Part shown: one piece after another, positions 35,277 through 41,102 of the stretch
Layout: every line of letters begins with the position of its first letter
Position numbering within the stretch: position 1 is the first letter of the stretch
Assembly (NCBI GenBank): GCA_021799435.1
Contig: JAJZAN010000020.1
Location: forward strand, 1-41,102
Reading direction: 5' to 3'
From: Bacillota bacterium
GTDB lineage: Bacteria > Bacillota > Sulfobacillia > Sulfobacillales > Sulfobacillaceae
DNA length: 41,102 nt
The notes under the pieces: model-generated
What the model was told of the DNA's origin: nothing
The model's input: the letters and a program-made list of their open reading frames with translations, nothing else
Database searches by the model: none
Position numbers and translations under genes: made by a program

Positions 35277-35747
35277 TCAATTGACATCCCCCAAGTACAC
35301 CGCCTGCCGCTCACGGAGGCACCCTGGATTCGCTACGTGGTCCCGCATGGTGAGTGGATACAGCCGAAACTGGTGAATACGGTCAAGCGGCAGCCATTCG
35401 ACCCCAATCTGCCCCTCATCGGGATGGCTCCCTTTCGTCACCGTCGCCCCGACAGGCAGGCTGCAGGCAAACATCAATTCTAAGGCGTGGGCTTGACGCT
35501 CGCTTTCATCATCTGCGAACTCATGGTTTTGGCCGATGTAGTCTCGCACAAAGAGCAGATTGCCCACATCCACCGTCGTACCGATTTCCTCTTGGCATTC
35601 GCGCCGAAGCGCGTCATGAAGAGCTTCACCATAATCCTGACCGCCGCCAGGCAGAATATAATAGTCTCCCTTGCGATCCCGCTTTTTGATAGCTAGCAGC
35701 GCGTTATCTTGAATAATAATGGCTTTCGCTGATGGGCGTATGGGCAT
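35277..35747 (-). CDS. NUDIX hydrolase
   Basis: 156 residues with a full NUDIX box: GGGQDYGEALHDALRREC followed by QEEIG, matching G-x5-E-x7-RE-x2-EE. The N-terminus IRPSAKAIIIQDNALLAIKK is the usual first strand pair. Strong ribosome binding site AAGGAGGA before ATG 35747. It is unrelated in detail to the NUDIX gene at 7081-7590 and stands alone. Substrate not predictable. Confidence 0.88.
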   Translation of the reverse strand: MPIRPSAKAIIIQDNALLAIKKRDRKGDYYILPGGGQDYGEALHDALRRECQEEIGTTVDVGNLLFVRDYIGQNHEFADDESERQAHALELMFACSLPVGATVTKGSHPDEGQIGVEWLPLDRIHQFRLYPLTMRDHVANPGCLRERQAVYLGDVN

Positions 35748-35964
35748 GAAATCCTCCTTCTATTCTCGGACCTCCAACGACAAGATGGCCGCGCCTCCAA
35801 TGGGGTGGTGATAAAATCGATCTCCCGCATCCCGAGACATGCTGGACTGGCTCCCCGGGGTTACCCCCTCTGGACCTAGGAAATCTGCTACTGGCACAAA
35901 TAAAAGAATGGGCCGTACACACTTCCACCCAAGTCGCCAGCGTATTTATGTGTGTCAACCCGCG

Positions 35965-36749
35965 TTACGCCTTGGCCTGCGCCACACGCGTCAGCGCATC
36001 AGCGACACATCCCGGCTGCTCATACCACGGCAGATGGCCTGCCCGGGGTACGACCGTGACGTGGCTATGTGGCAATGCCGCTGCCGCTTCGAATGCTCCG
36101 GCATTCGGGAGCGGACTCTGTTCCCCCAGGACAAACTCCACGGGCACCTCAATGTGTGGCAGCCCTTCTGCAAATGTCCCCGACTGAATATGGGAAAACA
36201 GCGAGGCCATAGTCTGGCCGTTGGCTGCGAGACTCAATCGGAAGTCGACCGGCAACGGCGGTGCTTGACGGGGATCCGCAAAGTATCCCGGCCAACGCAG
36301 TGCCAGATATTCCGTGCCATCTTGGTCCGAGGGGTTTGGCCCGGCCAACCGTTCGTTCACCGCGGCCGCCCGTTCCTGATATTCGGGTAGAAGTCTGTCT
36401 GTCAGCGTCTGGTTCATCTGCCGGGCTCCCCCATCGCCCGTCGTGCCCACTCCATCGCGGCAAATAAGCCCAGACTCGCGCCCCAGGAATGTCCGATGAG
36501 AATCACTCGTGCGATACCAACACTGTCCAATACCGTTAGCAAATCGGCTAAATGTTGTTCCAGCGTGAAGGGCTCAGTCGTCGGGGCAGGAGGAAGACCT
36601 CGCTGTTGATAATGGATGAGCTGCCAACCCACCGTTTCGGGCGTTAAGAGAGACCCATAGTCATATAATCCCGGTCCTCCATGTAGGAAGACCCCGGGTC
36701 GGCCGGTACCCTCTCGCGCGATCCCCCATGTTCTGTCCGCACCGTCCAC
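35965..36749 (-). pseudogene. Alpha/beta hydrolase (proline iminopeptidase-like), broken
   Basis: GTG 36749 (GAGGAGGG upstream) encodes GVFLHGGPGLYDYGS, with the HGGPG oxyanion motif, and VILIGHSWGASLGLFAAME, with the nucleophile elbow GHSWG, then the frame ends at 36414. The C-terminal half (RQMNQTLTDRLLPEYQERAA to the catalytic-His region VVPRAGHLPWYEQPG) is in another frame ending at 35965. About 15-20 residues normally found after the nucleophile helix are missing at the junction near 36430-36460, so a small deletion as well as a frameshift is likely. This argues for true decay rather than a simple base-call error. Confidence 0.75.
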
Positions 36750-37077
36750 CGTACCCTCCTCTTCTCAGGGTCACCGCTGCATGTGCATGCCTTGCGGCAG
36801 CAGGAGACAAGGGGTCCGGTGTCAAATTCGGCACTAATTCAAAACATTCCTGCTAAGTGGTCCGCGCGCGAATATAACGGCTTCATCGGCCGTGGGCGGG
36901 GAGCACCTCCCGGCCCAGCGCCGCTTAATGACGGATGAGTCGTGTAAAACTGCAACTTTGCCGCGGTCACCAACGTTTATAACCAGGGACAAGTTTCCGG
37001 GATCTTCCCGCGAGTTTTGACCGGGCAGAGTGCTAGGGACGGAAAGTCAGGGCATCCATCTGGTGGAGGGGTTTTCG
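36750..37077. other. Gene-free stretch
   Basis: 328 bases. Around 36820-36855 there is an AT-rich segment (GTCAAATTCGGCACTAATTC) reminiscent of insertion-sequence ends, without a partner copy in the window. It should also contain the promoter of the secreted protein gene at 37078. Confidence 0.35.
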
Positions 37078-37704
37078 ATGAAGCGCAGGTCATGGCGAAT
37101 CATACAGGTTTTGGCGGGCGTCGGAGCAATGGGAGCGCTCGGCGCGATCGGGCTCTGGTTATCCCCGCGCAGCACCCCGCCGGCGCCAGCGGCAGGGCCG
37201 GTTTCATCCAGCCCCCGAACCAATTCCAGCTCGTCGCGGACGAAACCCGCCGTCGCGCCCAAGGTGGCGGCCGCGGGACCCTTTGGCTTCCGCCCGATTT
37301 CCTATACCGGTTGGAACAGTCAATTAGCCCATGAGGCACATGCTTCTAAGATTATCCTTCTTGCCCCGAAGGAAGGGCCAGTCGGAACGACCGTGGACGA
37401 GACCTATCGCGGCCCCGGTTCGGTCATCACGATCTGGTACAACGATATGATCGTGCTAGAGTCTCCCCATTCCATGACGCCCTACTATCAGCCGATCTCC
37501 TCAACGCCCTTTACCGCCAATGGATTAGCCGCCGTATGGGACGAGGTGGCGAGCGAAGGCGGCCCGCTATATCGCCTGCTCTTCCACGAAGACGGCACCT
37601 ACGTGCGGCTGCAGCTGCTTTCGCCGCTGCCAGACACGGTGAGCGAAGCCACTGACATCGCTTCGCTGTTCAAGCCGCTAGGCGCGGGACCGGGCGCCGC
37701 TTGA
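37078..37704 (+). CDS. Hypothetical secreted/anchored protein with Ser/Pro-rich linker
   Basis: 208 residues. MKRRSWRIIQVLAGVGAMGA and the following hydrophobic stretch form a signal anchor (to residue ~28), then a Pro/Ser/Thr linker (~30-65), then a globular domain of about 140 residues containing SVITIWYNDMIVLESP and GPLYRLLFHEDGTYVRLQLL. The domain's strand pattern resembles DUF4367-type anti-sigma or envelope-stress domains, but this is tentative. GGAGGGG lies seven bases before ATG 37078; the longer frame from 37030 is not favoured. Confidence 0.65.
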   Translation: MKRRSWRIIQVLAGVGAMGALGAIGLWLSPRSTPPAPAAGPVSSSPRTNSSSSRTKPAVAPKVAAAGPFGFRPISYTGWNSQLAHEAHASKIILLAPKEGPVGTTVDETYRGPGSVITIWYNDMIVLESPHSMTPYYQPISSTPFTANGLAAVWDEVASEGGPLYRLLFHEDGTYVRLQLLSPLPDTVSEATDIASLFKPLGAGPGAA

Positions 37705-37797
37705 ATCAATCACAGTTCCGACGCCTACCTGCCCTAGTCGGACCAAAACCGTCTCCCGCCGTGCGTGACGGTCCGCCCGGACCGTCTCTCAATCCCG

Positions 37798-38040
37798 TCA
37801 GCCGTACTCTGGAGTCCGACGCCAGCCGCGAGCCGGAACTTGTCTCGCCAATAAGAGACTGAACAGCCCCAGGGTAATAAGCCAACCATGAAATCGTATG
37901 AAGCCCAGCAATATGAAGATGCCTCCAGCCAAAAACAGCGTTCGAGGAATCCATCCCCGGGCGGCCCATAGACGCCTCAGGCTGCCCGCGTAGATCCACG
38001 CGCCGATCGCACCGATGACGATTTCAATAAGTGTGGCCAC
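37798..38040 (-). CDS. Small hypothetical membrane protein
   Basis: 80 residues, GTG start with GGGAGGTGA immediately upstream. Two to three hydrophobic helices (ATLIEIVIGAIGAWIYAGSL; RTLFLAGGIFILLGFI; WLITLGLFSLLLA) and a basic C-terminus. Follows the rhodanese gene in the same direction by 28 bases and may be cotranscribed with it. No family recognised. Confidence 0.6.
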   Translation of the reverse strand: MATLIEIVIGAIGAWIYAGSLRRLWAARGWIPRTLFLAGGIFILLGFIRFHGWLITLGLFSLLLARQVPARGWRRTPEYG

Positions 38041-38068
38041 TTGTCACCTCCCAAAGCTCTTCTCAACC

Positions 38069-38371
38069 CTAGGATACCGTGGGACCCGACCAGCGTTGCA
38101 TACCCCCGGACATGTTGTATACATTCCGATAGCCGGCTTCCATGAGAAGCTCCGCGGCTCTGGAGGATCGGCTTCCAGAACGGCACACCACAACCACCGT
38201 CTTGTCCTTGGGCACCTCCCTAAGGCGCTGCAACAACTGTCCCAGCGAGATGTGCTTGGACCGCGGTATATGACCGCTTCGGTACTCCGAACCTTCTCGC
38301 ACGTCGACGATAAGTGCCTGCCCAGATCGTGCCATGGATTCCACGCGTTCAGGTGACAAATGACGAACCAC
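38069..38371 (-). CDS. Rhodanese-domain protein
   Basis: About 100 residues forming one rhodanese domain. The active-site loop CRSGSRS, the DVREGSEYRSGHIPRSKHI segment and the C-terminal GYRNVYNMSGGMQRW are all standard; the loop cysteine accepts sulfur as a persulfide. GTG 38371 has GGGGAG just upstream; an in-frame GTG at 38383 is possible but lacks a ribosome binding site. Single-domain rhodaneses act in sulfur transfer or sulfide detoxification, plausible in a sulfur-oxidising host. Confidence 0.9.
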   Translation of the reverse strand: MVRHLSPERVESMARSGQALIVDVREGSEYRSGHIPRSKHISLGQLLQRLREVPKDKTVVVVCRSGSRSSRAAELLMEAGYRNVYNMSGGMQRWSGPTVS

Positions 38372-38383
38372 TGCGCTCCCCAC

Positions 38384-38972
38384 CCCGTTGGAAACTTTGT
38401 TCTAACGCCCAATATACCACCGGGGGTAATTTTGCCGCAAGCCATGGATGAAGTGTAAACTATCGCAGCACGGCTGGACGGTAGTCTTCGGGGATAGCCG
38501 CTGTTCTCGTCCAAACCACCCTCTTCGGCAAGTTCGACCACGGTTGGATGAGAAATGGGGTTGGCTCTGTCCAGGGAATTCCGTCTTTACATATCGTCCA
38601 AAATCGGGTTCCATCTGGCATCGTGACCCGTTCAAGAGTGACGAGTATCATCATACCTTTTTTGCAATCAAACCAGAAATATCCGAATCAATCTCCCCAT
38701 GTGTTTAACTAAAGCTAAGAGGACCGGAACACTACCTGTGTAGTCTCCCAGTCCTCTTAGTTGAAGCCGTTTCTCCATCACCAATCCGTCAAGAACTTAG
38801 ACTCCCCTAACAATGGTTAAGTCGGATCGCAAGAAATTTGTGCACCAACACAAACGTTTCGGCTCAATTCGATACAGCCGGACGAGGAGTTTTTGCAGCG
38901 CTCACAACTTCGCATTCCGAAAGTAAAGATTCGCGGTCCCGCCTACCGACCCCGCCAACTTTGAACTTCGTA
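38384..38972. other. Gene-poor stretch with a possible integrase fragment
   Basis: 589 bases. A minus-strand frame at 38460-38654 encodes DGTRFWTICKDGIPWTEPTP and further sequence whose order resembles the N-terminal (SAM-like) part of tyrosine recombinases, broken soon after. The match is by eye and weak. The nested hairpin at 38715-38760 lies to its right. Confidence 0.35.
38715..38760. repeat. Nested inverted repeat
   Basis: CTAAGAGGAC (38715-38724) and GTCCTCTTAG (38751-38760) pair perfectly over 10 bases, and inside them ACTAC (38731-38735) pairs with GTAGT (38740-38744). No T-tract follows. Could be a terminator, a small structured RNA or part of a mobile element. Confidence 0.6.
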
Positions 38973-39353
38973 TTACGTCATCAGTTGGACCACGTCAGAG
39001 TACCTGGCCACGGTCGAGTCAGCGGTGATTAGGCGAAACGGGCCGGCCAGAGCTTGAGCAACGAGCAGGCGGTCAAACGGATCATTATGAATCGGCGGCA
39101 AGCTCGCTACCATACTCGCGTCCTCGGCACTCACGGGTAGCTCCGAAAATCCGCTGGCCTCGATGCCCTTAACGAGGTCGGAAATCTTGGCATCCAGTTT
39201 CCCTAGACCGATTTTGATGGCAGCTTCCCAAATGGAGGCTGCACTAACAAAAACCTCGTCGGCTTCCGAAATCTGCTCAGAAATCTCCCGCGTAATGCGT
39301 GGAGAATCGACCAGATACCATAAGTAGATATGAGTATCGAGCAGCAGCATCAC
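38973..39353 (-). CDS. PIN-domain toxin (VapC-like), module 1
   Basis: 126 residues, a complete PIN ribonuclease domain of the Sll0205-like type. Conserved acids: Asp6 in LLLDTHIYLW, Glu43 in ASIWEAAIK, Asp91 and Asp94 in NDPFDRLLVAQA, and Asp112 in ITADSTV. Such toxins cleave RNA and are neutralised by their partner. Its ATG overlaps the TGA of the upstream Phd/YefM gene, the standard antitoxin-first arrangement. Paralogue of the toxin at 40200-40592. Confidence 0.93.
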   Translation of the reverse strand: MMLLLDTHIYLWYLVDSPRITREISEQISEADEVFVSAASIWEAAIKIGLGKLDAKISDLVKGIEASGFSELPVSAEDASMVASLPPIHNDPFDRLLVAQALAGPFRLITADSTVARYSDVVQLMT

Positions 39354-39592
39354 TCGTCGGCCCCTTCAAAACTCCTTTGTATGTCATCGGGTAACGGCGC
39401 ATCGAAATCATCGGACATACGGATCTTTCCACGCAAAAAGCCCGGTGTCCGAGTTGGTCGAGAGGTCGTTACCGGGACTAGCCGCGCAATAGGCTTCCCC
39501 GCTTTGGCAATCGTTACTTCCTCGCCTCGACTCACCTCATCAAGAAGCCGCGAAAGGTGGGTTTTTGCCTCATGAATGTTTACGAACTTCAC
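39350..39592 (-). CDS. Phd/YefM-family antitoxin, module 1
   Basis: 80 residues from GTG 39592, chosen because GAGGTGA lies seven bases upstream (GTG 39601 overlaps it). KFVNIHEAKTHLSRLLDEV, then GEEVTIAKAGKPIARLVPV, are the Phd/YefM DNA-binding fold; the C-terminal part (FDAPLPDDIQRSFEG) should wrap the toxin. It binds its own promoter, which carries a perfect palindrome, and represses the operon. Closely similar to the antitoxin at 39985-40209. Confidence 0.92.
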   Translation of the reverse strand: MKFVNIHEAKTHLSRLLDEVSRGEEVTIAKAGKPIARLVPVTTSRPTRTPGFLRGKIRMSDDFDAPLPDDIQRSFEGADE

Positions 39593-39609
39593 ACAAGTCA
39601 CCTCAAATT

Positions 39610-39651
39610 ACTAAACTTAGTTTAGTCTAGTCGGTTTGTGCTTATTGTCAA
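39610..39651 (-). promoter_or_regulatory. Promoter and operator of module 1
   Basis: On the minus strand: -35 TTGACA (plus bases 39646-39651), 16-base spacer, -10 TAGACT (39624-39629). A perfect palindrome ACTAAACT-T-AGTTTAGT (39610-39626) overlaps the -10, as expected for antitoxin autoregulation. Confidence 0.6.
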
Positions 39652-39821
39652 CCAGATGCCCCCGCGGAGGTGGAAAGTCCCGACCAATCAGCAAGAAGGG
39701 CCCTGGATACGACTTGTGTCATATCCAGAACACCCGAATTTAAACGATTTTGAGCCAACCAACCACGACCAATAGTTAGACCCGGATCAACACTTGTTAG
39801 GCGTAGTCAGTGCGCGGGACG

Positions 39822-39838
39822 ACACAGGCAATTTGGCT
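39822..39838. repeat. 17-bp direct repeat, left copy flanking module 2
   Basis: ACACAGGCAATTTGGCT, matching the copy at 40733-40749 at 16 of 17 positions. Together the copies bracket the second toxin-antitoxin module with about 150 bases of margin on each side. Confidence 0.7.
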
Positions 39839-39922
39839 CAACGACGCCGCATCGGAGCTGCGTGTGATCAAAGCACATAGGTTGCTTCAGTTCCCGCGAA
39901 ACAGTCCTCACCCGAGATTGGG

Positions 39923-39960
39923 TTGTTATTTAACCGGAAAGACAGTAAACTAAGTCTTAG
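39923..39960 (+). promoter_or_regulatory. Promoter and operator of module 2
   Basis: TTGTTA (39923-39928), 17-base spacer, TAAACT (39946-39951). The palindrome CTAAG-T-CTTAG (39950-39960) overlaps the -10 and resembles the module 1 operator core (CTAAACTTAG). Confidence 0.55.
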
Positions 39961-39984
39961 GGACTAAGTTTGGAGGAGATTTCC

Positions 39985-40209
39985 TTGGCGCGTATTATCA
40001 ATGTTCACGAAGCAAAAACCCATCTCTCTAAGATTCTTGACCAGGTCTATCAGGGCGAAGAGGTGATTCTAGCGAAGGGCGGCCGTCCCTATGCCAAGCT
40101 CGTGCCGTTCAATGACAGGGAAAAGCGTCCGTTGGGATTTGTGCCAGGCAAAATTTCTGACGCTTTTTTTGAGCCCCTACCCCCGGAGGAGCTTGAACGA
40201 TGGCAATGA
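39985..40209 (+). CDS. Phd/YefM-family antitoxin, module 2
   Basis: 74 residues from TTG 39985, six bases after GGAGGAG; the open frame back to 39970 overlaps that site. ARIINVHEAKTHLSKILDQV, then GEEVILAKGGRPYAKLVPF, are the Phd/YefM domain, followed by a short toxin-binding tail ending PLPPEELERWQ. Overlaps the toxin gene by ten bases. Probable autorepressor of the promoter just upstream. Confidence 0.92.
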   Translation: MARIINVHEAKTHLSKILDQVYQGEEVILAKGGRPYAKLVPFNDREKRPLGFVPGKISDAFFEPLPPEELERWQ

Positions 40210-40592
40210 AGGTGTTACTGGACACCCACGCGCTTTTGTGGGCCTTGGTCGAACCCGACAAGCTGTCGCAAGCCGCCACCGAGATCATCGAAGAATCCCA
40301 AAATACGATCGTGGTGTCCGCCGCGTCCGCTTGGGAAGTTGCGATTAAGTTTGAGTTGGGCCGGCTTCCGGAAGCGCGAATGGTCATCGAAGGATACCAT
40401 GACCATCTGAGGACACTACGAGCCGTAGAATTGGCCATTAATTCGATACACGCAATCAAAGCAGGAACACTCGACGCTAAACACCGAGATCCATTCGACC
40501 GCGTATTGGCAGCCCAGTCCTTAGTAGAAGGATTGGCCATCATCTCGAAAGATCATGCTTTCGCGGAATTCGGCGTTCCAACGATTTGGTGA
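40200..40592 (+). CDS. PIN-domain toxin (VapC-like), module 2
   Basis: 130 residues from ATG 40200, eight bases after GGAGGAG. PIN acids are Asp8 in LLDTHALLW, Glu46 in ASAWEVAIK, Asp97 and Asp100 in HRDPFDRVLAAQS, and Asp118 in ISKDHAF; catalytic set intact. Expected to be a Mg2+-dependent ribonuclease inhibited by the overlapping antitoxin. An ATG at 40206 in an ATGA overlap is an alternative start. Same subfamily as module 1 but on the opposite strand and clearly diverged. Confidence 0.93.
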   Translation: MAMKVLLDTHALLWALVEPDKLSQAATEIIEESQNTIVVSAASAWEVAIKFELGRLPEARMVIEGYHDHLRTLRAVELAINSIHAIKAGTLDAKHRDPFDRVLAAQSLVEGLAIISKDHAFAEFGVPTIW

Positions 40593-40650
40593 GTTCTGAC
40601 GCGGGCCTTGGTCAACCCATAAACGTGAAATAGCGGAGGGCAGGACGCGT

Positions 40651-40701
40651 GTGCGCATCCTGCTTCTCGTTTTGTCCCTGGTTTTGCTACTCTTCCTCTA
40701 G
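40651..40701 (+). CDS. Possible 16-residue hydrophobic micropeptide
   Basis: GTG 40651 opens a 16-codon frame, MRILLLVLSLVLLLFL, entirely hydrophobic after the first Arg, with GGAGGG ten bases upstream. Resembles type I toxin-like or leader peptides in composition. The same bases form the right part of a hairpin, so this may be coincidental. Confidence 0.2.
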   Translation: MRILLLVLSLVLLLFL

Positions 40702-40732
40702 CACAGGTTAGGTGTCGTTCCTCAGCCTTTCT

Positions 40733-40802
40733 ACACAGGTAATTTGGCTGTATTGCTGGAAATCGGGACGACCCCTCCTGAAACTACACAGGCGGAATGG
40801 CT
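40733..40802. repeat. Direct repeats: right copy flanking module 2 and a diverged third copy
   Basis: ACACAGGTAATTTGGCT (40733-40749) matches the copy at 39822 at 16 of 17 positions. A diverged copy ACACAGGCGGAATGGCT (40786-40802) follows 53 bases later in the same orientation. Confidence 0.6.
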
Positions 40803-40901
40803 AGCCGGAGCCGGCCCGGGTTTTGCTCTCCGCCGAGTTCCGACCGGAGTATAATGGCGGTGAAGCAGGATCGAGATTTCATGAGAAATCAGGTGAGCGA
40901 T

Positions 40902-41102
40902 GTGAACTGGAAAGAGCGAATCACCGTTGATTCGAAAGTCCTAGCGGGCAAGCCCATCATCAAAGGAACCCGGATCTCTGTGGAATTCGTCGTCGAATTA
41001 TTAGGCCGAGGGGCGACGGTGACCGACATTCTCGAAGAATACGACCATATCACCGCGGAGGATATCCAAGCGTGTCTGGCCTATGCCGGCGAGTTGTTGA
41101 AG
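40902..41102 (+). CDS. DUF433 protein (probable antitoxin), partial at right edge
   Basis: At least 67 residues, open to the window end. MNWKERITVDSKVLAGKPII, KGTRISVEFVVELLGRGATV and the ITAEDIQACLAYAGE helix form the DUF433 helix-turn-helix domain, usually 70-80 residues, so nearly all of it is visible. DUF433 genes are commonly followed by a DUF5615 PIN-like toxin gene, which would lie outside the window. GTG 40902 has AGGTGA five bases upstream and gives the family's usual start; in-frame ATGs at 40881 and 40854 are alternatives. Confidence 0.88.
   Translation, partial: MNWKERITVDSKVLAGKPIIKGTRISVEFVVELLGRGATVTDILEEYDHITAEDIQACLAYAGELLK

Larger units (their letters stand above)
40593..40901. 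other. Gap with repeats, weak hairpin and -10 element
   Basis: A hairpin at 40640-40663 (GCAGGA/TCCTGC plus inner GCG/CGC) followed by a T-rich run may terminate module 2. Direct repeats lie at 40733-40749 and 40786-40802. TATAAT at 40850-40855 is a good -10 for the DUF433 gene, without a clear -35. Confidence 0.45.

Noticed and set aside
1-41102. CRISPR array or complete prophage
   Set aside because: No regularly spaced long repeats, cas genes, or phage structural or packaging genes were seen.

Overview
The window reads like chromosome from a spore-forming, probably acidophilic member of the Firmicutes (Sulfobacillus-like). This is inferred from a Spo0E-type phosphatase, a G1 (glutamic, acid-acting) peptidase homologue, a b6-type cytochrome b gene, strong AGGAGG ribosome binding sites and frequent GTG/TTG starts. 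No rRNA, tRNA or CRISPR array was seen.

Bases 1-26,500 are compact and intact. In order they hold: a TauE/SafE exporter running off the left edge; a YihY/BrkB membrane protein; DUF445; an MFS transporter; inorganic pyrophosphatase; an FUSC/ArAE membrane protein; a NUDIX-amidase pair; a CPBP membrane protein; an aldo/keto reductase; release factor 3; aconitase with a perfect bidirectional terminator; an esterase / GrpB-P-loop fusion / SRPBCC operon; AzlC-AzlD; a PiT-type transporter; a Bcr/CflA efflux pump; a peroxiredoxin; a histidine kinase with a single-domain response regulator; a membrane-anchored G1 peptidase homologue coupled to a 42-residue membrane peptide; and an acyltransferase-3/SGNH pair.

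The most notable gene is the peroxiredoxin at 20,484-20,957. An in-frame TGA sits exactly where the catalytic peroxidatic cysteine belongs, and the conserved frame continues uninterrupted behind it. The simplest reading is a selenocysteine-containing AhpE-like peroxiredoxin. Gene callers would split it into a 49-residue and a 104-residue piece. A foldable stem-loop follows the TGA.

From about 26,500 to the right end the character changes. Coding density falls and several genes are broken by single-base frameshifts: cytochrome b6, a small membrane protein, a methyltransferase and an alpha/beta hydrolase. Clusters of short direct repeats about 43-55 bp apart lie in gene-free stretches and resemble insertion-sequence termini without a transposase. 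Intact genes here are Spo0E-like, cold shock protein, a NUDIX hydrolase, a rhodanese and several small hypothetical proteins.

The right end is a toxin-antitoxin cluster: two paralogous Phd/YefM-PIN modules on opposite strands with similar palindromic operators, one of them bracketed by near-identical 17-bp direct repeats, and a DUF433 gene cut by the right edge.
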